NCBI RefSeq assembly: GCF_000716875.1
Contig: NZ_JNWQ01000012.1
Coordinates: 1-64,000, forward strand
Length of the DNA: 64,000 nt
From: Streptomyces novaecaesareae
Lineage (GTDB): Bacteria > Actinomycetota > Actinomycetes > Streptomycetales > Streptomycetaceae
Direction: 5' to 3'
The translations under genes and the position numbers were made by a program. Within the stretch, counting starts at the first letter, position 1, and each line of letters opens with the position of its first letter. Shown here in pieces: positions 25,693 through 33,025 of this stretch. A model generated the notes under the pieces. The model saw only the letters and a program-made list of their open reading frames with translations. It was not told where the DNA came from and made no database searches.

Positions 25693-26487
25693 ATGGACAC
25701 ACTGCACCACGGCGACCCGGCCCAACTGCTGGCCGCCACCGAAGGGTTGCTGGCTCGCACCCGAACCCGACTGCGCGGCGCGGGGGTGCCACTACTGACC
25801 TTCGGCCTGCTCTCACTGGCAGCCGCGCCGATCGCCGGACAGGCCTACAACTTCGGCGCCAACGGGCGGAGCGTCGAGTCGTACCCGGCCTTCGCCTACG
25901 CGCAGCTCACCGGCCTCTGCGTCGCCCATGCGCCGGACGCCGCCTGCGACGCGCACGAATTCGACGGGGCGGTCCTCCGCTTCCTCGGCTGGGGGATCTG
26001 GTTCGCGCTGCTCCCCCTGGCCTGGCTGGCCCTGGCCCGCTGGTACCGGCGACGCGGCGAGGCACGCGGCATCGTCCCGCACCGCACCGCCTGGATCGGC
26101 GCCACGGCCGGTGCCGGCGCCCTGGTCGCCGCCGTGCTTCTCGCGCTGCTCCTCTCCGACCGGACGCCGTTCACGCTCTCCCTGCTGGCCAACGCCTACG
26201 CCTCGCCCTGGTACGTGATCGGCATCGGCCTGCTCGTCCTCGGGCTGACCGAGCGCAGCCCGCTGGTCGCCGGTGCGGGCCTCGCCCACACCGCACTGCT
26301 CACCGCCTACCTCGCGGCACCGTGGGAGAGCGGCTGGCTGCCGTGGCTCGACCGGAGCGACGGCGGCTGGGCCGACGGCCCCCAGCCCAAGGCCCTGCTG
26401 CTGGCCGCGATCCTGCTGGCCGCCGGGCTCGCCCAGTGGACCGCGACCCGCCGCCAACCGGCGCCGTCCCGTACGGTCACCCCATGA
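25693..26487 (+). CDS. Multi-pass membrane protein of unknown function
   Basis: A 264-residue protein with about six hydrophobic segments (near residues 32-50, 97-115, 132-155, 173-190, 195-215 and 235-252) and no recognised domain. The first 30 residues are hydrophilic and cytoplasmic. A loop between segments 1 and 2 contains two cysteines (LCVAH and AACDAH) and could be disulfide-bonded outside. Its stop codon overlaps the start of the winged-helix gene as ATGA, so the pair is translationally coupled; such pairs of a membrane protein and a small MarR/ArsR-type repressor occur widely in actinomycetes. I do not recognise its function. Confidence 0.8.
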   Translation: MDTLHHGDPAQLLAATEGLLARTRTRLRGAGVPLLTFGLLSLAAAPIAGQAYNFGANGRSVESYPAFAYAQLTGLCVAHAPDAACDAHEFDGAVLRFLGWGIWFALLPLAWLALARWYRRRGEARGIVPHRTAWIGATAGAGALVAAVLLALLLSDRTPFTLSLLANAYASPWYVIGIGLLVLGLTERSPLVAGAGLAHTALLTAYLAAPWESGWLPWLDRSDGGWADGPQPKALLLAAILLAAGLAQWTATRRQPAPSRTVTP

Positions 26488-26834
26488 GCGTTGCCGACGA
26501 AGCCGAGGAACAGCATCCGACCCTCGCCCTGGACGACACCGTCCACCAGCGCGTCCGGCTCGGCATCCTGACCGTCGCCCGCGAGGCCGAGAGCGTCGAG
26601 TTCGGCTTCCTGAAGGAGCAACTCGGCCTCACCGACGGCAACCTCTCCCGGCACCTGAAGGTCCTGGAGGACGCCGGCCTGATCGCGGTCAACAAGGGCT
26701 ACGCCGGCCGCCGCCCGCGCACCTGGGTCACCCTGACCCCGCAGGGCGCCCAGGCCCTGGACCGCGAACTGCGCGCCCTCCGCGAGCTGGTCCGCCGCCT
26801 CGACGCCGCCGGATCCGGACACCCCCGCACATAG
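26484..26834 (+). CDS. Winged-helix transcriptional regulator (MarR/ArsR-like)
   Basis: A 116-residue protein with one winged-helix domain: LDDTVHQRVRLGILTVAR, helix-turn-helix GFLKEQLGLTDGNLSRHLKVLEDAGLI, and wing VNKGYAGRRPRTWVTLTPQG. The LTDGNLSRHLKVLEDAG recognition segment is the form seen in small HTH_34-type regulators. It has no ligand domain. It overlaps the membrane protein gene by four bases and should control that operon through the perfect ACTTTGC dyad at 25644-25660. The first stem-loop of the hairpin cluster starts inside its stop codon. Confidence 0.88.
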   Translation: MSVADEAEEQHPTLALDDTVHQRVRLGILTVAREAESVEFGFLKEQLGLTDGNLSRHLKVLEDAGLIAVNKGYAGRRPRTWVTLTPQGAQALDRELRALRELVRRLDAAGSGHPRT

Positions 26835-26856
26835 GAAGTCGGCCGAGCCGACTTCC
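26834..26856. repeat. Stem-loop A1 of the hairpin cluster
   Basis: GGAAGTCGGC-CGA-GCCGACTTCC, a perfect 10-bp stem starting at the last base of the winged-helix stop codon. It may terminate that operon; the same stem recurs at 27546-27568 within a longer one. Confidence 0.85.
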
Positions 26857-26863
26857 CGCGCTG

Positions 26864-27384
26864 CGTGTCCGCGATCGCTTGTGCGGCCAGATCGCCAACC
26901 TCGCGGACCTCGCCGCTTGGGCGGCGTTCGACGCGGGTCAGAGCGCACCCTCACGGAGCACCTTCGGACTCGGTATCAGGGCGGCGCAGGAGGCCGGCGA
27001 CGACGGACTCCTGTGTCACGTCGCAACTGGCCTCGCTCGTCAGGAGATCGCCGAACGCAGGTCGAAGGATGCCGTGGCACTCGCCGACCGGGCGATGGAC
27101 AACGTTCCCCTGTCGGCGCTCTCGATGATCGCAGCCGTGAAGGCCCAGGCCTACGCCATCCAGGGCGACGAGACCGAGGTGATGCGGCAGATCGCCCTCG
27201 CGGAGTCGATCTACAGTCGCGTCACTGATCTCCGCAGCGAACCGCGCTGGATGTGGTACTTCACCGAGCACAAACTGCACGGGGAGACCGGGCACGCCCT
27301 CTACCTCCTCGCATTGGTCAAGGACAGACCGGTCTCCGATCTGGTGTCCCGGCTCCGGCGAGCCGTGGACTCCCAGACCTCAAA
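26864..27384 (+). pseudogene. 5'-truncated TPR-type regulator fragment
   Basis: The frame reads VRDRLCGQIANLADLAAWAAFDAG, DDGLLCHVATGLARQEIAERR, DAVALADRAMD, AVKAQAYAIQGDE and EPRWMWYFTEHKLHGETGHALYLLAL. This is the repeat-rich C-terminal half of the XRE-type regulators with tetratricopeptide repeats that are abundant in Streptomyces. The helix-turn-helix half is missing, there is no ribosome site, and the frame runs past the expected end without a stop. G+C is visibly lower than in neighbours. It begins right after stem-loop A1 and ends at a terminator-like hairpin, so it looks like a leftover of a deletion or insertion event. Confidence 0.7.
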
Positions 27385-27413
27385 CCGGGCCCGCGCAACC
27401 AGCGCGGGCCCGG
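27385..27413 (+). terminator. Terminator after the regulator fragment
   Basis: Perfect 12-bp stem CCGGGCCCGCGC / GCGCGGGCCCGG with AACCA loop, followed by CCCTTCTCGTTTT. Confidence 0.75.
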
Positions 27414-27431
27414 CCCTTCTCGTTTTCCACA

Positions 27432-27466
27432 CCGTCGCCGCTTCGGCCTTGCCGAAGCGGCGACGG
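27432..27466. repeat. Stem-loop B1 of the hairpin cluster
   Basis: CCGTCGCCGCTTCGGC-CTT-GCCGAAGCGGCGACGG, a perfect 16-bp stem flanked by TTTTCC on the left and AAAA on the right, so it could terminate transcription in either direction. The identical arms recur in B2. Confidence 0.9.
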
Positions 27467-27540
27467 AAAAGTCTCCCCTGTGGAATCCCTGGAAGCCCTA
27501 CGGCTGCCCCAAACATCTCGTCTGGATCACCTTTGCTTCT

Positions 27541-27573
27541 GTGCAGGAAGTCGGCCCAGCCGACTTCCTGCAC
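27541..27573. repeat. Stem-loop A2 of the hairpin cluster
   Basis: GTGCAGGAAGTCGGC-CCA-GCCGACTTCCTGCAC, a perfect 15-bp stem that contains the whole 10-bp stem of A1 with one loop base changed. Confidence 0.9.
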
Positions 27574-27577
27574 AGCG

Positions 27578-27613
27578 CCGTCGCCGCTTCGGCTCCCGCC
27601 GAAGCGGCGACGG
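27578..27613. repeat. Stem-loop B2 of the hairpin cluster
   Basis: The same 16-bp arms as B1 with loop TCCC instead of CTT, placed 4 bp after A2. Confidence 0.9.
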
Positions 27614-27641
27614 CGACCGATCGCGTGGTGGGGGGTGGGGG

Positions 27642-27677
27642 GGTAAGCCGCCAAGGCCGCAGGCCTGGCGGCTTACC
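27642..27677. repeat. Stem-loop C of the hairpin cluster
   Basis: GGTAAGCCGCCAAGGCC and GGCCTGGCGGCTTACC pair over 16 bp with one bulged A and a GCA loop. A G-run (27629-27643) abuts its left arm. Confidence 0.85.
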
Positions 27678-27707
27678 GCCGATCGCTTCTTCTGTGCAGA
27701 CGGCAAA

Positions 27708-27745
27708 GGGCCCGGGCTTCGAGATCGGTCTCGAAGCCCGGGCCC
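27708..27745 (-). terminator. Terminator after the helicase gene
   Basis: A perfect 17-bp stem (27708-27724 with 27729-27745) and TCGG loop, followed on the minus strand by TTTGCC, 13 bp past the helicase stop codon. Confidence 0.8.
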
Positions 27746-27758
27746 CTGGTTCGTCGGG

Positions 27759-30647
27759 TCAGCCCACGGAGGAGTAGGCGATGATGCCGCGGCGGAGGCC
27801 GTCGACGGCCTTGCGGGCGGTCTTGCGGAGTTCGACGTCCTCGCCGGCCGCGTCCTGGATCTGGCCGAGGACGTCGATCAGTTGCTTGGTCCAGCGGACG
27901 AAGTCGCCGGCGGGCATGTCGGCGTCGCGCAGGACCTGGTCGAGGCTGTGGCCGAGGGCCCAGCGGTAGGCGGCCCAGGCGAAGCCGAGGTCGGGTTCGC
28001 GCTGGCCGACGCCTTCGGCGGTATTGATCCGGTGCTGCTCCTCCAGGGCGTCGAGGTGGCCCCAGATCCGGACCATCTGGCCGAGCGCCTCCTTGGCCGC
28101 GCCCTCCGGTACGCGGGGGGCGCCGGCGTCGTCGGACTGGCGGGCCTCGTACACCAGCGCCGAGGCGCAGGCGGCGAGTTCGGCGGCGGCCAGGCCGCTC
28201 CAGACGCCCTCGCGGATGCATTCGGAGGCGAGCAGGTCGAGTTCGCCGTAGAGCCGGCCGAGGCGCTTGCCGTCGTCGGTGACGGTGTCGCCGCGCAGGT
28301 AGCCGAGGTCGGTGAGCAGGGCGCAGACCCGGTCGAAGGTGCGGGCGATGGTGTGGGTGCGCGAGCGCATCCGGCGTTCCAGCAGTTCGGTGTCGCGGTG
28401 CAGCCGGTGGTAGCGCTCGGCCCAGCGGGCGTGGTCCTCGCGGTCGGAGCAGCCGTGGCAGGGGTGTTGGCGCAGTTCGGTGCGCAGCCGGGTGATCTCG
28501 GGGTCGTCGGCGGCGGCGGCGCGGCCGCGGCGGAACCGCTCGGGCTCCAGGTGGCCGGCCTTGGTGCGCAGTGCGGAGGCGAGGTCGCGGCGGGACTGCG
28601 GGCTGCGCGGGTTGAAGGACTTGGGGATCCGCACGCGTTCGATCGCGGCGACCGGGTGCGGGAAGTCGATCATGGCGAGGCGCTTGACCTGGCGCTCGGC
28701 GGTGAGCACGACCGGGCGCGGGCCGTCCTGGTAGTCGGGGTGGCGCGTCCCGCCGCGGCCGGAGCGGTTGACCGGCGGCAGGCCTGGGTCGAGGACGAGG
28801 GCGAGGCCGGCGAACTTGCCGGTGGGGACGTGGATGACGTCGCCCGGCTTGAGCTGCTCGATGGATTCGACGGCGGCCGCGCGGCGCTGGCTGCTGCCCT
28901 CGCGGGCGAGTTCGTTCTCGCGGTCCTTGAGCCGGCGGCGCAGGTCCATGTACTCGTCGAAGTCGCCGAGGTGGCAGGTCATGGACGCGCGGTAGCCCTC
29001 CAGCCCCTCCTCGTTGCGCTGCACCTGGCGGGAGATGCCGACGACCGAGCGGTCCGCCTGGAACTGGGCGAAGGAGGTCTCCAGCAGTTCGCGCGAGCGG
29101 TGCCGGCCGAACTGGGAGACCAGGTTGACGGCCATGTTGTAGGAGGGCCGGAAGCTGGACTTGAGCGGGTACGTACGGGTGCCGGCCAGGCCGGCCAGCG
29201 CCTCCGGGTCGAGGCCCCGCTGCCAGAGCACCACGGCGTGGCCCTCGACGTCGATGCCGCGCCGCCCGGCCCGGCCGGTCAGCTGGGTGTACTCGCCGGG
29301 GGTGATGTCGGCGTGGGTCTCGCCGTTCCACTTGACCAGCTTCTCCATGACCACCGAGCGGGCGGGCATGTTGATGCCGAGCGCCAGGGTCTCGGTCGCG
29401 AAGACGGCCTTGACCAGGCCCTTCACGAAGAGCTCCTCGACCACTTCCTTGAACCGGGGCAGCATCCCGGCGTGGTGGGCGGCGATGCCGCGCTCCAGCC
29501 CGTCCAGCCACTCGAAGTAGCCGAGGACGTGCAGGTCCTCGTCGGGGATGTCGGCGCAGCGTTCCTCGACGATCGCGCGGACCAGGGCGCGGTCGGCGTC
29601 CTTGTTGAGCCGCAGCCCGGAGCTGAGGCACTGCTGGACGGCGGCCTCGCAGCCGGCCCGGCTGAAGATGAAGGTGATCGCGGGCAGCAGGCCCTCGGCG
29701 TCGAGCCGGTCGATGACGTCGACCCGGCCCGGGGTCCAGACCCGGCCGGGGCGGCCGTTGGGCATCGAGCGGCCCCGGCCGCGGCCGAAGCGGTCGCGGG
29801 GGTTGCGGTCGAGTTCGGAGCGGGCGAGCCGGACCAGTTCGGGGTTGACGGCCTTGCCGGGGTTCTTCAGGTTGTTCTTGGGGCGGCCGTCGCGGTCGGG
29901 GTTCGCGAACAGGTCGTACATCCGGTTGCCGGCCATGACGTGCTGCCACAGCGGCACGGGGCGGGTCTCGGAGACGATCACCTTGGTACCGCCGCGCACG
30001 GTGTCCAGCCAGTCGCCGAACTCCTCGGCGTTGGAGACGGTCGCGGAGAGCGAGACGAGGGTGACCGACTCGGGGAGGTGGATGATGACCTCCTCCCAGA
30101 CGGCGCCGCGGAAGCGGTCGGCGAGGTAGTGCACCTCGTCCATGACGACGTAGCCGAGCCCGTTGAGGGTGCTGGAGCCCGCGTAGAGCATGTTGCGCAG
30201 CACCTCGGTGGTCATGACCACCACGGGGGCGTCGCCGTTGACGGTGTTGTCGCCGGTGAGCAGGCCGACCTTGGCGGCGCCGTAGCGCTTGACCAGGTCT
30301 CCGTACTTCTGGTTGGACAGCGCCTTGATCGGCGTGGTGTAGAAGCACTTGCGCCCGGAGGCCAGGGCCAGGTGCACGGCGAACTCGCCGACGATCGTCT
30401 TCCCGGAGCCGGTGGGGGCGGCGACCAGGACGCCGGATCCGGCTTCCAGCGTCTCGCAGGCCTCCAGCTGGAAGTCGTCCAGCGGGAAGTCGTACAGCTG
30501 CTGGAAGCCGTACAGGGCGGTGGCCTGCTCCTTGGCCCGGCGACGGCTGGCCGCGTACGCCTCGGCGGGGCTGAGCTCCTGGTCGTCCTGGGGCTCTGGA
30601 TCGGGGGTGTTCATCGCCGTCCGGGTGTGATTGGTGTGATCTCGCAT
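27759..30647 (-). CDS. helY: DEAD/DEAH-box helicase, HelY/Mtr4-Ski2 type
   Basis: A 962-residue superfamily 2 helicase. Walker A APTGSGKT is near residue 79, TTPIKALSNQKY is motif Ia, the DEVH box is in VVMDEVHYLAD, SATVSN is motif III, and QLTGRAGRRG is motif VI. The C-terminal half carries the Ski2/Mtr4-type domain (CHGCSDREDHARWAERYHRL) and the DSHCT region to the end. Such helicases unwind RNA during decay. In many actinobacteria helY lies directly beside tatC; here tatC is 32.6 kb away. Two starts are possible, ATG at 30647 and ATG at 30614 (MNTPDPEP), neither with a strong ribosome site. Confidence 0.93.
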   Translation of the reverse strand: MRDHTNHTRTAMNTPDPEPQDDQELSPAEAYAASRRRAKEQATALYGFQQLYDFPLDDFQLEACETLEAGSGVLVAAPTGSGKTIVGEFAVHLALASGRKCFYTTPIKALSNQKYGDLVKRYGAAKVGLLTGDNTVNGDAPVVVMTTEVLRNMLYAGSSTLNGLGYVVMDEVHYLADRFRGAVWEEVIIHLPESVTLVSLSATVSNAEEFGDWLDTVRGGTKVIVSETRPVPLWQHVMAGNRMYDLFANPDRDGRPKNNLKNPGKAVNPELVRLARSELDRNPRDRFGRGRGRSMPNGRPGRVWTPGRVDVIDRLDAEGLLPAITFIFSRAGCEAAVQQCLSSGLRLNKDADRALVRAIVEERCADIPDEDLHVLGYFEWLDGLERGIAAHHAGMLPRFKEVVEELFVKGLVKAVFATETLALGINMPARSVVMEKLVKWNGETHADITPGEYTQLTGRAGRRGIDVEGHAVVLWQRGLDPEALAGLAGTRTYPLKSSFRPSYNMAVNLVSQFGRHRSRELLETSFAQFQADRSVVGISRQVQRNEEGLEGYRASMTCHLGDFDEYMDLRRRLKDRENELAREGSSQRRAAAVESIEQLKPGDVIHVPTGKFAGLALVLDPGLPPVNRSGRGGTRHPDYQDGPRPVVLTAERQVKRLAMIDFPHPVAAIERVRIPKSFNPRSPQSRRDLASALRTKAGHLEPERFRRGRAAAADDPEITRLRTELRQHPCHGCSDREDHARWAERYHRLHRDTELLERRMRSRTHTIARTFDRVCALLTDLGYLRGDTVTDDGKRLGRLYGELDLLASECIREGVWSGLAAAELAACASALVYEARQSDDAGAPRVPEGAAKEALGQMVRIWGHLDALEEQHRINTAEGVGQREPDLGFAWAAYRWALGHSLDQVLRDADMPAGDFVRWTKQLIDVLGQIQDAAGEDVELRKTARKAVDGLRRGIIAYSSVG

Positions 30648-30898
30648 CTCAGCGAGAGGTTACCCGGGAGGACTGACATCGATAGCACCGTTTTTCCGCA
30701 CCTCGGGATCAGTTCTCTCTCAGGTCCATAGTTGCAAATGTCTTCAAGTGATCGCGCTTGCGCCGACTTCGGACGTCTTCGGTCATCGGCGGTGGTTCAC
30801 CGCACGACCTCCCTACCTTCGACGTCACGGCCGGCAAGCGGCCGCAGTCGGCCACGAGCGGCCGCAAGCAGCCACCAACGCACGGGAGGACAGCCACG

Positions 30899-31273
30899 AT
30901 GGCGAACCTGGAGACGTCCCTCAAGGAAGCCATGGCGATCGAGGGCGCGATCGGCGTCGCCCTGGTCGACTACGGCAGCGGCATGGCCCTCGGCAGCCTC
31001 GGCGACGGGGGCGAGCTGGACCTCAACGTCGCCGCAGCCGGGAACACCGACGTGGTCCGCGCCAAGATGCGGGCGATGGAGATGCTCAACCTGCACGACA
31101 ACGAGATCGAGGACATCCTGATCAGCCTGACCAACCAGTACCACATGGTCCGGCCGATCACGACGCCCAGCGGCCGCGGCCTCTTCCTCTTCCTGGCGCT
31201 CAACCGCAGCCGCTCCAACCTCGCGATGGCCCGCCACCGCCTCAAGCAGATCGAAGGCTCGCTGGAGATCTGA
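30899..31273 (+). CDS. Small conserved roadblock/LC7-like protein
   Basis: A 124-residue soluble protein (MANLETSLKEAMAIEGAIGVALVDYGSGMALGSLG). The IEGAIGVALVDYGSG and GLFLFLALNRSRSNLAMARHRL segments look like the alternating helix/strand layout of roadblock/LC7 domains, which in actinomycetes act with small GTPases or kinases; the match is by eye. The start is fixed by GGGAGGA 8 bases upstream. It precedes an ArsR-type regulator by 30 bp and is probably co-transcribed. Relatives occur widely in Streptomyces as conserved hypothetical proteins. The divergent helicase gene shares the 250-bp upstream region, in which I see no convincing promoter boxes. Confidence 0.72.
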   Translation: MANLETSLKEAMAIEGAIGVALVDYGSGMALGSLGDGGELDLNVAAAGNTDVVRAKMRAMEMLNLHDNEIEDILISLTNQYHMVRPITTPSGRGLFLFLALNRSRSNLAMARHRLKQIEGSLEI

Positions 31274-31303
31274 CCCCGGACCGACACCAGGAAGGGGGGC
31301 CTC

Positions 31304-31663
31304 GTGACGATGGGGGTACCTCCCGGCCGAAGGCTGGGGGAGCTCTACCAGGTCAAGGCCGAGTTGTTCCGGATGCTCGGCCATCCCGTCCGGATCCGGG
31401 TGCTGGAACTGCTCCAGGCCGGGCCGACGCCGGTCCGCGGGCTGCTGGCCGAGCTGGAGGTCGAGCCCTCCAGCCTGTCCCAGCAGCTCGCGGTACTGCG
31501 CCGGTCCGGCATCGTCACCGCCACCCGGGAGGGCGGCACGGTGGTCTACGCGCTGGCGGGCGGCGACGTGGCCGACCTGCTGCGGGCGGCCCGGCGGATC
31601 CTCACCGGGCTGCTCGCCGACCGGAACCTGCTGCTCGCGGAGCTGCGGGCGCACGTCGAGTGA
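31304..31663 (+). CDS. ArsR/SmtB-family regulator
   Basis: A 119-residue winged-helix protein: KAELFRMLGHPVRIRVLELL, then the helix-turn-helix VRGLLAELEVEPSSLSQQLAVLRRSGIV, wing TREGGTVVYAL and a dimerisation helix. There are no cysteines and only three histidine-type ligands at most, so it is probably not a metal sensor of the classic type. The start is GTG with GGAAGGGGGG before it. It follows the roadblock-like gene closely and may regulate the pair or a distant target. Confidence 0.88.
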   Translation: MTMGVPPGRRLGELYQVKAELFRMLGHPVRIRVLELLQAGPTPVRGLLAELEVEPSSLSQQLAVLRRSGIVTATREGGTVVYALAGGDVADLLRAARRILTGLLADRNLLLAELRAHVE

Positions 31664-31718
31664 CTCGCGCCGGCAGCGCTCCTCACCTCGACGGGCTGAA
31701 CCTGCCCCAGCAGGCGGA

Positions 31719-32918
31719 TCACTTGAGCAGCTCCGCCAGCCCGTCCGCCAGCCGCTCGTACTCCCCCGGCCGGTTGTACAGCTGGGCGCTGACCCGCAGC
31801 ACCCCGCCGCCGGACCACGGGCGGACGGCGATCCGGGTGCGGAGCCGTCGCCACACCTCGGCCATCAGCGCCTTCGCCTCCGCCTCGGCCTCGCACCGGC
31901 CGGCCGGCAGCCGGACGGCGCGCATCCACACCCCGGGCGTGGCGGGCAGCGGCGGCAGGCCCGCCCGCTCGGCCAGTACCCGCTGGCCGTACGCGGCGAG
32001 CGCGGCGTTGTGCCCGGCCACCGCCGCCGGGCCGAGTTCGCGCAGCAGCTCGAAGCCGGCCGGGGCGGCCAGCCAGGGCGTGTAGTCGCAGGTGCCGCGC
32101 CACTCGACGTTGCCGGGGAAGCCCTTGTCGTGCTCCCAGGACAGTGCCAGCGGGCGTACCCGGCCGGTCCACTCGGGGCGGACGGTGAGCACGCCGGTGG
32201 CGCGCGGGGCGAAGGCCCACTTGTGCAGGTTGCCGAACCAGAAGTCGGCGTTCGGGTCGGCCGGGGCGGGCAGCATGCCGGGGGCGTGGGCGCCGTCCAC
32301 CACGGTGGTCACGCCGCGTTCGCGCAGTTCGGCGAGCAGGGCCGGGCCGGCCACCAGCCGGGCGGTGGGCGAGGTGAGCTGGTCGAGGACGGCGACGGTG
32401 GTGCGCCCGTCCACGGCGGCGAGCACCGCCTCCCGGACGGCGTGCTCGTCCGGGGCGTCCAGCGGCAGTTCGGCGACCACCAGCTCGGCTCCGGTCTCGG
32501 CGGCCTTGCGGGCGACGGCCTGGGTGACCGCGCCGTAGCCGTGGTCGGTGACCAGGATCCGGTCGCCGGGGGCGAAGGGGATGCTGTCCAGGGCTATCGC
32601 GGTGGCCTCGGTGACGTTGGAGACCAGGGCGAGCCGGTCCGGGTCGGTGCCGAGGTCGGCGGCGATCCGGGCCCGGGCGGCGGCGATCCGGGCCGGGAGG
32701 TCGGCGAAGAAGCCGTCCGGGTCCAGCTCGTGTTCGGTCCGCAGCCGTTGCTGCGCCCGCTGTACGGGCACGGGCACGGCGCCGAACGAGCCGTGGTTCA
32801 GGTGCGCGGCCTCCGGCGACACGCTGAACAGCCCGTCGGCGGCGGGCAGCGGGGCCGGGGGCTCGGCGGTCCACAGGTCCTCGATCACGTTGTCCTCCCG
32901 CACGATGTCCTCCCGCAC
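31719..32918 (-). CDS. Class V aminotransferase (isopenicillin N epimerase-like)
   Basis: A PLP enzyme of about 390-400 residues, fold type I: HLNHGSFGAVP near the N-terminus, VTEATAIAL, TDHGYGAV, the aspartate in TVVDGAHAPGM and the PLP lysine in FGNLHKWAFAPR. It belongs with isopenicillin N epimerase/cysteine desulfurase-like proteins; the substrate is unknown. Three in-frame GTG codons (32918, 32903, 32888), each with its own GGGAGGAC site, precede the conserved core; an ATG further upstream lies inside the operator at 32966-32977. I give the first GTG. It is divergent from the S9 peptidase and shares the GTGAMATNTNAC operator with it. Confidence 0.85.
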   Translation of the reverse strand: MREDIVREDNVIEDLWTAEPPAPLPAADGLFSVSPEAAHLNHGSFGAVPVPVQRAQQRLRTEHELDPDGFFADLPARIAAARARIAADLGTDPDRLALVSNVTEATAIALDSIPFAPGDRILVTDHGYGAVTQAVARKAAETGAELVVAELPLDAPDEHAVREAVLAAVDGRTTVAVLDQLTSPTARLVAGPALLAELRERGVTTVVDGAHAPGMLPAPADPNADFWFGNLHKWAFAPRATGVLTVRPEWTGRVRPLALSWEHDKGFPGNVEWRGTCDYTPWLAAPAGFELLRELGPAAVAGHNAALAAYGQRVLAERAGLPPLPATPGVWMRAVRLPAGRCEAEAEAKALMAEVWRRLRTRIAVRPWSGGGVLRVSAQLYNRPGEYERLADGLAELLK

Positions 32919-32933
32919 TGTGTCCTCCCACGC
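32889..32933 (-). repeat. 15-bp tandem repeat, each copy a ribosome site plus GTG
   Basis: Three 15-bp units (32889-32903, 32904-32918 and a diverged 32919-32933). Read on the minus strand the region gives GGGAGGAC, three bases and GTG three times in one frame, ending at GTG codons 32918, 32903 and 32888. Confidence 0.8.
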
Positions 32934-32965
32934 TGCGTCTTCTCCACGACGCGGCAACATGGTGT

Positions 32966-32977
32966 GTGACATTTCAC
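32966..32977. promoter_or_regulatory. Shared dyad operator, site a (S9 peptidase / aminotransferase)
   Basis: GTGACATTTCAC on the plus strand and GTGAAATGTCAC on the minus strand both fit GTGAMATNTNAC, so this is the most symmetrical of six copies (TGTGA-N4-TCACA with flanks). It lies between two divergent genes. Confidence 0.7.
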
Positions 32978-33025
32978 ATGGCAGACTACTGGTCGGGGCA
33001 CGCACCGCGCGACCACGATCGGGCC

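Noticed and set aside
27480..30731. A 1083-codon open frame on the plus strand opposite the helicase
   Set aside because: Same reason: shadow frame with no recognisable domain, antisense to a complete helicase.
30648..30898. Attachment site or tRNA remnant at the left edge of the island
   Set aside because: No tRNA-like fold and no repeat matching the sequence near 63.1-63.26 kb could be found by eye.
32966..32978. ATG at 32978 or GTG at 32966 as the start of the S9 peptidase
   Set aside because: They lie in or next to the operator dyad, have no ribosome site, and add residues not found in the family.
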